This document shows positions 1 through 6,471 of a stretch of 47,343 bases of DNA, one piece after another; within the stretch, counting starts at the first letter, position 1; the number at the start of each line of letters is the position of its first letter. The stretch is from Modestobacter sp. Leaf380 (GTDB lineage: Bacteria; Actinomycetota; Actinomycetes; Mycobacteriales; Geodermatophilaceae). Position numbers and translations under genes: made by a program. The stretch is from positions 1 to 47,343 of the forward strand of contig NZ_LMQC01000011.1 of the NCBI RefSeq assembly GCF_001424485.1, read 5' to 3'. The notes under the pieces were generated by a model. That model was given only the letters and a program-made list of their open reading frames with translations, was not told the DNA's origin and did not search any database.

Positions 1-59
1 TGGGACGCCTCACACCCATCGAGTACGAGACACTCCAACTGGCCGCTACCGCGGCTTGA
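1..59 (+). pseudogene. IS3-family transposase (OrfB), C-terminal end only
   Basis: The frame open from base 3 encodes GRLTPIEYETLQLAATAA and then TGA. The L-(S/T)-P-x-E-Y-E motif close to the stop is typical of the C-terminus of IS3-family OrfB transposases of the DDE integrase type. The rest of the element lies outside the window, so it cannot be judged intact or not. The following bases, about 75-100, contain GGGGCAGTCCC, which looks like the right terminal repeat of such an element. The IS borders the damaged pilus locus and may have driven part of its rearrangement. Confidence 0.75.
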
Positions 60-142
60 TAACCACACCCGACGAGTCAACTGAAGTCGGGGCAGTCCCG
101 TTCATAAGATCAGTCGGCTAGGCGTGCGGAAGACTGCCCGTC

Positions 143-787
143 GTGGACTGGGGCATCGTCGTGGGCATCATTGGGTCAGTCATCGGAGTCGGCGGCATCC
201 TGGCGGCTCGCCAGTACGGCAACCGGCGTCGCAAAGTGATGTTCGAATGGACGGCCTCGCCTCTCGTCCCGGCAGCAGAACGCGACACGGGCTCTCGGCT
301 CGCCGTCACGTATCGCGATATCGAGGTCAAGAACCCGTACCTCTTGACGCTTCGCCTGGTGAACGTCGGGCCGTCCGACATCGCGTCGGAGCACTTCGAC
401 GGCGGTAGGTCCATCGTGATCGACCTCGGCTGTCAGATGTTCGGCACCCTTGCGCGTCCCCGGGGCGACCTCGTGACGACGGTAGAAGCGTTGGGCGCGC
501 CAGGGGTCGTCAGGCTCAGTCCCGGTCTGCTGCGTCGAGGCGACGAGTACGCCGTCGAGGTCATCGTGAGCGGTCGGCCCGCTCCGACGCTGACGTGTCC
601 GTTGGTCAACACCGACGTTGTAGAGCCCCCCGCGCTGCGAGCGCAGTTGGCGGGGAGCGTCACCCTTTCATTCGCCAATGGACTTCTGCGGGTTGTCCTC
701 CCGGGGTACGCGGGTGCACTCGACGGCCTTCGTGGTGCCCGTCGCAGCTCGCCGCCGGAGGGGCAGATTGGTAACTCCGAGACGTAG
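143..787 (+). CDS. hypothetical membrane-anchored protein, 214 aa
   Basis: It starts with GTG. Residues 3-22 (WGIVVGIIGSVIGVGGILAA) form one N-terminal transmembrane helix, followed by a basic stretch (RQYGNRRRK) that should keep the rest in the cytoplasm. The remaining 185 residues are mostly beta-like, with no motif I recognise. No homology-based function can be given. The plan of one N-terminal helix plus a cytoplasmic domain is the same as in the gene at 1007, on the other side of the cpaF shard. GC is lower than in the core genes, which fits acquired DNA. The gene lies directly after the IS3 remnant and stops 20 bases before cpaF homology begins. Confidence 0.6.
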   Translation: MDWGIVVGIIGSVIGVGGILAARQYGNRRRKVMFEWTASPLVPAAERDTGSRLAVTYRDIEVKNPYLLTLRLVNVGPSDIASEHFDGGRSIVIDLGCQMFGTLARPRGDLVTTVEALGAPGVVRLSPGLLRRGDEYAVEVIVSGRPAPTLTCPLVNTDVVEPPALRAQLAGSVTLSFANGLLRVVLPGYAGALDGLRGARRSSPPEGQIGNSET

Positions 788-807
788 GGCATAGACGCGC
801 CTACTTG

Positions 808-996
808 CTGCGGGTCCCGCTGCCCGACGTGGTGGCGATGCAGACCCGCCAGCCCAACCTCGAGGGCGCCGGGGAGACCCCGCTGCGCCGCCTGGTGAAG
901 AAGGCGCTGCGGATGCGGCCCTCGCGCCTGGTTGTCGGCGAGGTGCGCCAGGAGGAGTGCCTGTACCTGCTCATCGCGCTGAACTCCGGGCTACCG
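808..996 (+). pseudogene. cpaF: cpaF/tadA pilus ATPase, internal fragment
   Basis: About 62 codons match the Walker B/His-box part of CpaF (TadA), the ATPase that powers Flp pilus assembly. Recognisable stretches are PLPDVVAMQTRQPNLEG, LRRLVKKALRMRPSRLVVGE, VRQEECL and LIALNSGLP. In the family the next residues are GMxxIHANSA, but homology stops after SGLP. The ATP-binding P-loop half upstream is also missing. A full CpaF has 400 or more residues, so this piece is non-functional. Both ends are abrupt and unrelated genes abut it, so foreign DNA was inserted or recombined on both sides. At the right break, AACTCCGG-GCTA-CCGGAGTT (982-1001) forms a perfect hairpin. Confidence 0.85.
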
Positions 997-1006
997 GAGT
1001 TCACCG

Positions 1007-1585
1007 GTGTGCAGTACCTGGGCCAGCTACCTTCCGTATGTGTCCTGGACCGCTCCAACCGTCATCGTTGCCCTGGCTGCACTCGCACTCAGCATCTACA
1101 ACACGGTCGTCGCCCGTCGGGCGCCCGCCATTGCGCGGCAGCAGCAACTGTGGGATGAGCTGCGGACCGTATTAGAGCCGCTGGGCCCGGTGCTTGCGGA
1201 GGCGCGCTCCGCCCTTCGGATGGGTCACGACGTGCCCGAGGAGTCGCAATTGGTGAACGACAACACCCGGCGACTGCTGGCTCTCGCTCCCCGCTTTACG
1301 GAGGCGGGCATGGAAGTCGGGCTAAATCTGCTGCATGTGAAAGTGACGGGAGTCGAGCTGCCGTGGAGGACGTCAATCCACCACCAGAAGATGATCGCCA
1401 CTGCTGACTCCCGGCCGCTCAACGAGATGTTCGCGGAGGAACAGGCGCGCGAACGGGAGCGGAATGTGCGAGCCCGGGATGCAGCCCACCGGACGCTGGA
1501 AGCCGCCATCGACGTGGCGCAAGCCGAGATCAAGAAGTGGATTGCAAAGCTTGACGTCAAGGACCGAGGGACTACACAGAGATAG
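1007..1585 (+). CDS. hypothetical membrane-anchored coiled protein, 192 aa
   Basis: The N-terminal helix (APTVIVALAALALSIYNTVV, about residues 16-35) is followed by ARRAPAIARQQQ and a long helical cytoplasmic part rich in charged residues. The C-terminal third (EEQARERERNVRARDAAH to IKKW) is probably coiled coil. It resembles short membrane-tethered proteins of unknown role that are frequent on genomic islands, but no family is recognised. GTG at 1007 lies inside the read-through from the cpaF fragment. GTG at 1040, just before SWTAPTVIV, is an equally good start. A perfect terminator hairpin follows at 1645. Confidence 0.6.
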   Translation: MCSTWASYLPYVSWTAPTVIVALAALALSIYNTVVARRAPAIARQQQLWDELRTVLEPLGPVLAEARSALRMGHDVPEESQLVNDNTRRLLALAPRFTEAGMEVGLNLLHVKVTGVELPWRTSIHHQKMIATADSRPLNEMFAEEQARERERNVRARDAAHRTLEAAIDVAQAEIKKWIAKLDVKDRGTTQR

Positions 1586-1644
1586 AGTCGGTGACTCTCC
1601 GTAGCTAGTTTGTGCAACGGTGTAGCCGGCCCCGAAACCAGGGC

Positions 1645-1680
1645 GGCCCGTAAGTCCAGTGCCAACTGGACTTACGGGCC
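1645..1680. terminator. perfect 16-bp hairpin terminator
   Basis: GGCCCGTAAGTCCAGT (1645-1660) and ACTGGACTTACGGGCC (1665-1680) are exact reverse complements around a 4-nt GCCA loop. The hairpin lies 60 bases after the 192-aa gene and just before the next small operon. There is no U tract, as is usual in high-GC actinobacteria. Confidence 0.8.
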
Positions 1681-1714
1681 TTGGCTTCACCCCCACTACA
1701 GGGAAGAACCCACA

Positions 1715-1915
1715 ATGATCATCGCACCCGCCGTGCAGCTCTCCGAGCCCGTCACCAACTGCCTGGGCTGCGGCGGCGCCTGACTCACCTCTCGCGGGGA
1801 CACCGCGGCGGCCGAGGCCGCTGGCCGTCTCCTCCACGCGGGGCTGTTGGCCGAGGTCCGCCGGGAGCTCCCCTTCGTCCTGGCCGCCTTCGACATCGTC
1901 CCGGTGCTGGCGTGA
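1715..1915 (+). pseudogene. small gene interrupted by in-frame TGA (66 codons)
   Basis: From ATG 1715 the frame reads 22 codons (ending CLGCGGA), meets TGA at 1781, and continues open in the same frame for 43 more codons (LTSRGDTAAAEAAGRLLHAG...) to TGA at 1913. That second stop overlaps the GTG of the next gene as GTGA, the normal actinobacterial coupling. This suggests the whole 66-codon frame was once the upstream gene of the pair. A TGG-to-TGA change at codon 23 is the simplest explanation. The Cys-x-x-Cys pair near the stop suggests a small zinc-binding protein. No homologue is recognised. Confidence 0.45.
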
Positions 1916-2298
1916 GCGGCGCTGACACGGCGCCCATTGACTGGGCGCTTCTGCACGGCTCCCTCTTGCTCGTGAAGCCCAAGGGGGACATCTCAGAGGC
2001 GGAGACCCGCTTCGGTCCCACCTCCGCGGTCCGAGCGAACGTAAGGGTCCTGGATGGTCCCCTTGCGGATGAGGAGTGGAAGGACACGCCGATTCTGCCG
2101 CGGGTCGTGCAGTCACAGGTCCGGCCAACCGCCTTCTCTGGCGGCATGGTGCTCGGCCGCTTGGGCTGCAGCTCGGCCCGGGAGGCTCATCTGGCCTTCT
2201 GGAGTCTCCAACCGGCCTCTGAGCAGGACAAAGCAGTCGGCCGCGCATGGCTAGCACGCCGAAACGCGTCCCCTGGACCTGCGCTACTCGGCGGATGA
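1912..2298 (+). CDS. AICE/phage-type conserved hypothetical protein, 128 aa
   Basis: GTG 1912 overlaps the preceding stop by four bases (GTGA). The protein starts MSGADTAPIDWALLHGSLLLVKPKG and includes VRANVRVLDGPLADEEWKD and the stretch around VVQSQVR and GMVLGRLG. The pattern of GSLLLxxPK, then AVRAxVxVLDGPxAxE, then QLRxxxGxxVLGRLG recurs in small proteins of actinophages and integrative conjugative elements. Its function is unknown; a beta-barrel, possibly nucleic-acid-binding fold is speculation. It indicates that this stretch is a remnant of an integrated element. Family recognition is from memory of the motif pattern. Confidence 0.65.
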   Translation: MSGADTAPIDWALLHGSLLLVKPKGDISEAETRFGPTSAVRANVRVLDGPLADEEWKDTPILPRVVQSQVRPTAFSGGMVLGRLGCSSAREAHLAFWSLQPASEQDKAVGRAWLARRNASPGPALLGG

Positions 2299-2327
2299 CC
2301 CGACACGCCCGAGGCTCGAGTCCTAGC

Positions 2328-2346
2328 CCACCACCCCTAGTGGTGG
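2328..2346. terminator. 7-bp hairpin after the 128-aa gene
   Basis: CCACCAC (2328-2334), loop CCCTA, GTGGTGG (2340-2346). It lies 30 bases downstream of the stop at 2298, with a TAG-rich surround but no U run. Confidence 0.45.
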
Positions 2347-2491
2347 AAGACGACACGCGCACCGGGGCTTGCACGTCAGTAGGGGGGCGGGGTTACCGTT
2401 CGGGCGGGACCAGTGGTTACACGAATGTCGTTCTGTCCACAGGCTTGCCCCCGTTCCGGCGCGGGCGGGGCTGACGGATGTGCTCTCAGGC

Positions 2492-2533
2492 CTACATGTT
2501 GTGGTTTGTGCGAGATTGACCCACAACATGTAG
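2492..2533. repeat. perfect 13-bp inverted repeat with 16-nt centre
   Basis: CTACATGTTGTGG (2492-2504) and CCACAACATGTAG (2521-2533) are exact reverse complements separated by 16 nt. The arms are AT-rich for this genome, so a terminator is less likely than a regulator or recombinase binding site. It lies in a gene-free stretch of the element remnant (2299-2549). Confidence 0.6.
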
Positions 2534-2549
2534 TGCCAAGACGACGCTA

Positions 2550-2921
2550 GTGAACTACCCTGCGTCTACCCATCGCGCCGCGATGGGTGGTCTCCGCCCC
2601 CGGGAGTTACCGCTCCCGAGGGCCGGAGTCCAACTACTGCACCAGTCCTTGGAGTACGCCTTGCCAAGCAACACTCAGAACCACGCAGCAACCACAAGCT
2701 ACATCTCCGCGACGTCGCGCGGAACGTCAGTACTGACGTTAGATGCCTCTCGTGACGCTACTGACGAGTTTGTGGCGTCGATGCTGGCCGCCGCGAACAT
2801 CGTCTCGAAGCGCCTGACAGACATCGTGGACGAGCGTGTGTTCGTCAACGCGGTCACCGGTCTGACCCCGCGGTGCACTGGCTGCGGTAGTCGTCTCTGC
2901 GGTTGCGACCTTCGGCCGTAA
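2550..2921 (+). CDS. doubtful hypothetical ORF, 123 aa
   Basis: A GTG-started frame with no recognisable domain. The first 45 codons run through two strong DNA hairpins (around 2570-2588 and 2594-2631) and look non-coding. The part from about 2720 (TSVLTLDASRDATDEFVASM, then AAANIVSKRLTDIVDERVFV) has more protein-like composition, and the tail has a Cys-x-x-Cys. It may be a fragment of a gene whose front was lost. If it is not real, 2299-3005 is gene-free and holds only the repeats and hairpins listed here. Confidence 0.25.
   Translation: MNYPASTHRAAMGGLRPRELPLPRAGVQLLHQSLEYALPSNTQNHAATTSYISATSRGTSVLTLDASRDATDEFVASMLAAANIVSKRLTDIVDERVFVNAVTGLTPRCTGCGSRLCGCDLRP
2723..2740. promoter_or_regulatory. 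perfect 18-bp palindrome
   Basis: AACGTCAGTACTGACGTT is its own reverse complement over all 18 bases, which fits the binding site of a dimeric regulator. It lies inside the doubtful 123-aa frame, which argues that the true gene, if any, starts downstream. Confidence 0.5.
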
Positions 2922-2930
2922 CGCGGGTCC

Positions 2931-2979
2931 AACGACAGAACGCCCCCGTCCTCGTTCCCGAGGGCGGGGGCGTTGTCGT
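2931..2979. terminator. strong hairpin before the tadC remnant
   Basis: The arm 2931-2954 (core CGCCCCCGTCCTCG) pairs with 2959-2979 (core CGAGGGCGGGGGCG) around a TTCC loop, with one wobble and a 2-nt bulge. It ends 27 bases before the tadC start, so tadC is insulated from the upstream debris. Confidence 0.75.
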
Positions 2980-3005
2980 GCGCGGGTCAGGCGGGCGGGG
3001 TTCCA

Positions 3006-3905
3006 GTGAGCGCGGGGACCACCGGCGTGTTCCTCGGCCTCGCAGCGGCCACCGGGCTGGTGCTGCTGCTGACCTACGCGCCGCCGTTCCGGGCGGTGCG
3101 GCTGGTCGACCGGCTGGCGCCCTGCGTGCAGGACACCCCGCCCCCGTCCCGGCTGCTGGGCACGGCCACCGAGGCCGGCCTGCTCAGCGCCGCCCGCCGG
3201 GTCTTCGGCCCCACGCTCGCCGACGGGGCCCGGTTCGTCGACCGGGTGCTCGGCGGTCGGGTCGCCGTCCGGCGGCGGCTGGACGCGCTGGCCACCGACA
3301 CCACCGTCGAGGACTTCCGGGTCGAGCAGGTCGTGTGGGGTGGCCTCGGGCTGCTCGGCGGCGCCGTCCTGGTCGCGGGCGGGTCCGTCGTCGCCGGCGG
3401 GGTGAACGTGCTCTCCGGCGTCCTGCTGTGCACCGCCGGCCTGGTCGGCGGAGTCCTGGGCCGGGACTGGTGGCTGACCCAGCAGGTGCAGCACCGCGAG
3501 GAGCTGCTGCTGGCCGAGTTCCCCGTGGTCGCCGAGCTGCTGGCGCTGGCGGTCACCGCCGGGGAGAGCCCCGTCGCGGCCATCGCCCGGGTCACCCGGC
3601 TGTCCGGCGGGGAGCTGGCCCGCGAGCTCTCCGGGGCGCTGGGGCGCGCCCGTGCCGGGGTGCCCCTCGTCGACGCCCTCCAGCAGCTCGCCGACCGCAC
3701 CTCGCTGGAGGCGCTGGCCCGGTTCGTCGACGGGGTCGTCGTCGCCATCGAGCGGGGCACCCCGCTGGCCGAGGTGCTCCGCGCCCAGGCCGCCGACGTC
3801 CGGGAGGCCGGCAAGCGCCGGCTGCTGGAGGCCGGCGGCGCCAAGGAGATCCAGATGATGGTCCCGGTCGTCTTCCTGGTGCTCCCCGTGACCGTCCTCT
3901 TCGCC
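3006..3905 (+). pseudogene. tadC: TadC-type pilus assembly protein, 3' end displaced
   Basis: This inner-membrane protein of the type II secretion F family would anchor the Flp pilus ATPase. It has an N-terminal helix (GVFLGLAAATGLVLLLTY), the RLAPCVQDTPPPSRLL segment, a central double helix (about residues 110-145), and the conserved block AEFPVVAELLALAVTAGESP through IQMMVPVVFLVLPVTVLFA. The family continues xFPGL... to the end. Here, after LFA (base 3905), the frame runs into foreign sequence (TVPRREG...) and stops at 3989. The true last codons (QFPGLISIVTLAQ) survive at 6472-6513. GTG 3006 is preferred over TTG 2973, which lies in the terminator. tadB is missing from the locus. Confidence 0.9.
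3882..3905 (+). repeat. tadC target resembling the cassette end (site 1)
   Basis: These 24 tadC bases (CTCCCCGTG, nine variable bases, then TTCGCC) align without gaps to the cassette 3' ends. CCGTG and TCTTCGCC are shared with the right edge at 6448. They encode LPVTVLFA, the most conserved C-terminal part of TadC. Confidence 0.6.
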
Positions 3906-3973
3906 ACGGTGCCAAGAAGGGAGGGACGGCTTGCCGTCCTGCCGAGCCGACCCACTCGGAGGTCAGTACCTGC

Positions 3974-3979
3974 CAGGAT
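3974..3979 (+). promoter_or_regulatory. -10 hexamer CAGGAT, leaderless gene
   Basis: CAGGAT ends six bases before GTG 3986, so the cassette A gene carries its own promoter and does not depend on tadC transcription. Confidence 0.45.
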
Positions 3980-3985
3980 CTCGGC

Positions 3986-4275
3986 GTGAATGCTTGGCCG
4001 TTCCCCGAGTCCCCCGACACGTTGATCTTCACGACGCAGCCGATCCTCGACGGGGCCCCGGTTGTGGATGTGCACCACGACGACGACGGCGACTGGCAGG
4101 TGCTCTGCGGAACCACGCTGGATCCCCAGGACGCCCGGATGGTCCACTTCGGTCACCTGGTGGAGATGCACCCCGGCCTGGTCGCCTTGGCAGATCTGCC
4201 CCCGGCTGGTCGGCCACCGTCTGCGGCGACCCAGGTCATGACGGTTGGTGCCGGTCGGTGGCGACCGATTCGTGA
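3986..4275 (+). pseudogene. cassette A: small acidic protein, frameshifted
   Basis: From GTG 3986 the product reads MNAWPFPESPDTLIFTTQ, then VVDVHHDDDGDWQVLCGTT and MVHFGHLVEMHPGLVALADLPP. This matches a common short actinobacterial protein type whose members continue LADLPxGWxA (DUF2185-like, possibly an immunity-type protein; recognition is tentative). Here one base is missing in the C/G run near 4203: the expected GWSAT lies in the next frame, which ends at 4275. Without the shift the frame would run to 4393 with an unrelated tail across the cassette A/B joint. So it is either a recently inactivated gene or a product with an altered C-terminus. Confidence 0.55.
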
Positions 4276-4291
4276 CCCTTTCGCGCGGTCC

Positions 4292-4315
4292 GCTGCCGTG
4301 CGCACGGTCTTGGCG
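4292..4315 (+). repeat. cassette end, A/B joint (site 2)
   Basis: GCTGCCGTG, nine variable bases (CGCACGGTC), then TTGGCG, followed immediately by ACGGTGCCGAAAACGG, the start of cassette B. Confidence 0.65.
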
Positions 4316-4317
4316 AC

Positions 4318-4335
4318 GGTGCCGAAAACGGCACC
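4318..4335 (-). terminator. hairpin at left end of cassette B
   Basis: GGTGCCG-AAAA-CGGCACC is a perfect 7-bp stem. It lies downstream of the minus-strand gene of cassette B, so the cassette's left terminus may double as its terminator. Confidence 0.55.
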
Positions 4336-4453
4336 AGCAACTGCGAGCCCGGGCTGGCCAGCTTGGGGCGGTGCGGGGGCGGCTGGGGGCTGACGTGGCG
4401 ACACGCTGGGGGTTTTAGTAGGCCTTGTCCCGGGGGTCGGCGCAGCCAGGTTT

Positions 4454-4864
4454 CTAGATGCGAATGTGCTCGAGGCTGGGCAGAACCATGTCCCCACTCT
4501 GGTGCAGGGAAATCACTATCTGCGCGAGATGTGACGCCGCTTGCCAGGCGCCCGTGCGATCGTTGGTGCAGTCGGTCGACAGCCAATCGTGGCAGACGGT
4601 GAAGGTTGCGACGCCACCTTTCCTCCTCTTGGCGGGGAAGATGTCGATCTCCCGCGCGCCTGGAGCAATATCGAGAACGATGAGCAGTTCTTTTATCCCA
4701 GGGTTGAGTCTGCGCAATTCTTGATCTATCGGTCGGAATATCAAGACGCGCGCTCGGAAGAAGTTGTCCTGCAGTCGTACCATTGCGGCTCGGTCGATGG
4801 TGTGCCCAGCCTCGGGCGATAAGTCGACTGCCGAAGAAATGGTCAGCCAGTCATCTGAAATCAC
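4454..4864 (-). CDS. cassette B: hypothetical protein, 136 aa
   Basis: GTG at 4864 is preceded by an excellent ribosome binding site (AGGAGG, four bases upstream). The protein has no membrane segment or signal peptide and starts MISDDWLTISSAVDLSPEAG. A hydrophobic core strand (KELLIVLDIAP) precedes basic FPAKRRKGG; the C-terminal half holds HDWLSTDCTNDR and QAASHLAQIVISLHQ. I recognise no family. Base composition is clearly more AT-rich than the flanking tad genes, with codons such as TTA, ATA and CGA, so it is acquired. It is the only gene of its cassette, and its transcription runs towards the cassette's left end. Confidence 0.65.
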   Translation of the reverse strand: MISDDWLTISSAVDLSPEAGHTIDRAAMVRLQDNFFRARVLIFRPIDQELRRLNPGIKELLIVLDIAPGAREIDIFPAKRRKGGVATFTVCHDWLSTDCTNDRTGAWQAASHLAQIVISLHQSGDMVLPSLEHIRI

Positions 4865-4980
4865 AAACCCTCCTCGCCCCGCACATCGAACTGGGAGTGC
4901 GCAGTCTGCCCGAAAGTGGCGGGTTTCTCGCGCAGGGCGGCTACCGACGGGCCGGCTTGCAGAAACAACCTGCTCTAGGT

Positions 4981-5004
4981 GCTGCCGTGTTCAGGCTGTT
5001 GGCG
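4981..5004 (+). repeat. cassette end, B/C joint (site 3)
   Basis: GCTGCCGTG, nine variable bases (TTCAGGCTG), then TTGGCG, followed by ACGGTGCCAAGAACGG. It matches site 2 at 18 of 24 positions, and the two following left ends match at 14 of 16. Confidence 0.65.
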
Positions 5005-5033
5005 ACGGTGCCAAGAACGGCAGCACCGTCGCC
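5001..5033 (-). terminator. hairpin at left end of cassette C
   Basis: GGCGACGGT-GCC pairs with GGC-(AGC bulge)-ACCGTCGCC around an AAGAAC loop. It ends 13 bases from the kinase stop codon and is oriented to terminate the kinase transcript. Confidence 0.65.
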
Positions 5034-5045
5034 CAGGATCAGGCC

Positions 5046-6344
5046 TTACTCGTCGAGCTGGTCGATGATCTGGGTGATCTGAGGAGCCAGCGAGTACTGC
5101 TTCAACCAGTTGACGTGGAAGGGCACCGCGCCCAGGTTGTTCCGCATGACCTGGGCGATCGCCATGACGTCCGACGGGTCCGTTGCACTTGCCACCAGGC
5201 GAGCGAAGACCATGCCCACGTGCCAGCGGTTGTGGTAGTAGCCAAGCTCGAGCAGGCATTCGATGATCCCGCGTCGGATGCCGGTGTCCGGGATGACGGT
5301 GAACGCGTTGGCCAAGAAGTCGGCGATCAGATCGGTGTAGGAGAACGGGTGTGACCCCTCCGACAGGACGAGGAACCGGTTGACGACGGCCTTCACCCCG
5401 TCCGGGCGCTGCGCGTACAACTGCTCGAGGACTGGAACGGGCAACGAGACGACGAACTCCTTGTACAGAACCTCGTCATCCTGGTTCGTCGTGAGGAGCT
5501 GATCCAGAGCAGCGACGGCCTTCGAGTCCCCGGCCTCTGCTTGCTGCAGCAGCCGCTTGGCCTGGTCGATGGGCACGGTCAGCGTGCTCGAGCCCGTGAC
5601 CTGCAGTTCCAGCTCTGCGGCCAGTGCAGCCACGGTCCGGTACCGCCGGTCGGGGTCGTTGTCCGTGGCGCAGGTGACGATCCAGCGGAACTTCGATGGC
5701 ACCAGCGACATGTCCATGGTCGGGAACGGCAGGTCACCCGTGAGCAGCTCGTAGAAGATCTTGCCGAGGGCGAAGACATCCGCTCGCTCGTCGACCGAGT
5801 GCAGGTCTCGGAACTGCTCGGGCGCACCGTAGGCGAGGGTGCCCATGCCGACGTTGGTCATCGTGATGGTGGTGCTGCCTGAGAAGGCTCGCCGACTGAG
5901 GCCGAAGTCAGCTACGGCCCATCGGCCGTCGATCTGCAGCACGTTCTCGGGCTTGAGGTCTCGGTGCAGTACGCCCTCGGAGTGAGCGAAGTCGATGCCG
6001 CTCAGCACCTGCCGAAAGATGTCCACAGCCTCGTCCTCTGGCACGCTGCCCGTCTGCAGGCGCTTGCGGAGGCTGCCCGCGGCCAGCGGCATCACGAACC
6101 ATGGAGGGTCAGCAGCTGTGTTGGCCGAGATGATTTCGGCGATGCTGGCATGACGGAGAGTGGTCTGACAGCGAATCTCGCGGCTGAAGCGCGCCTTGTC
6201 GCCGGCCGGGTCGGGGCTGTTGGGATCGGCGTCCATGATCTTGAGGGCGAAATGCTGACCGTCGGCTTCGCGGCGGGCCCTCCACACCTGCCCCTGCCCG
6301 CCGGCCTCGCCGATCCTTTCGATGCGGATGTACTTGTCGGCCAA
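5046..6344 (-). CDS. cassette C: soluble Ser/Thr protein kinase, 432 aa
   Basis: This is a Hanks-type kinase with its key residues intact: glycine loop GEAGGQGQV (about 12-20), lysine in FALKIM, catalytic HRDLKPEN (about 138-145), ADFGLS and GAPEQ. The kinase domain ends near residue 260. The rest, about 170 residues, is helical (LLQQAEAGDSKAVAALDQLL, then a region with ELGYYHNRWH), with no transmembrane helix and no PASTA repeats. That differs from housekeeping PknA/PknB-type kinases and resembles free-standing kinases found on islands, where some act in phage defence; such a role is inference. The start is TTG (no ATG or GTG fits the glycine loop spacing), with purine-rich GACGGGGA upstream. 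Confidence 0.9.
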   Translation of the reverse strand: MADKYIRIERIGEAGGQGQVWRARREADGQHFALKIMDADPNSPDPAGDKARFSREIRCQTTLRHASIAEIISANTAADPPWFVMPLAAGSLRKRLQTGSVPEDEAVDIFRQVLSGIDFAHSEGVLHRDLKPENVLQIDGRWAVADFGLSRRAFSGSTTITMTNVGMGTLAYGAPEQFRDLHSVDERADVFALGKIFYELLTGDLPFPTMDMSLVPSKFRWIVTCATDNDPDRRYRTVAALAAELELQVTGSSTLTVPIDQAKRLLQQAEAGDSKAVAALDQLLTTNQDDEVLYKEFVVSLPVPVLEQLYAQRPDGVKAVVNRFLVLSEGSHPFSYTDLIADFLANAFTVIPDTGIRRGIIECLLELGYYHNRWHVGMVFARLVASATDPSDVMAIAQVMRNNLGAVPFHVNWLKQYSLAPQITQIIDQLDE

Positions 6345-6447
6345 CGTGATCCCCGTCTCATGAGTGGTGAGACGACACGGTAGCGGAACGGTGTCGCTGT
6401 CCTGAGTTCCTCATGTGGTGATCGTGGGTGGGGACTGTGCGGCAGCT

Positions 6448-6471
6448 GCTGCCGTGTTCGCGATCTTCGCC
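6448..6471 (+). repeat. cassette end, right edge (site 4)
   Basis: GCTGCCGTG, then TTCGCGATC and TTCGCC, followed directly by CAGTTCCCG of tadC. It shares GCTGCCGTGTTC with site 3 and TCTTCGCC with the tadC target. Confidence 0.65.

Larger units (their letters stand above)
3906..6471. mobile_element. three-cassette insertion in tadC
   Basis: Removing these 2566 bases restores an uninterrupted tadC (LPVTVLFA then QFPGL) at the normal family length. The block is flanked by the direct repeat TCTTCGCC (3898-3905 and 6464-6471). Internally it divides into 3906-4315, 4316-5004 and 5005-6471. Every unit starts ACGGTGCC followed by an A/G run, and ends with 24 nt of the form GCTGCCGTG-N9-TTSGCS. The spacing between the two motifs at both internal joints and at the right edge is identical. 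Each unit carries one gene. No transposase, integrase or IS-type terminal inverted repeat is seen, so mobility would have to be supplied in trans. Cassette status is inference. Confidence 0.7.

Noticed and set aside
1781-1783. Selenocysteine at the in-frame TGA
   Set aside because: No SECIS-like hairpin directly follows the TGA and no selenoprotein family matches; a nonsense mutation is simpler.
2436-2446. DnaA-box-like TGTCCACAG
   Set aside because: A single copy with no cluster of boxes, no AT-rich unwinding region and no dnaA/dnaN neighbours.
3906-5020. Integron gene-cassette interpretation with attC sites
   Set aside because: The joints lack the GTTRRRY core and the bottom-strand attC fold, and no IntI is present. 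Only a general cassette-like architecture is claimed.
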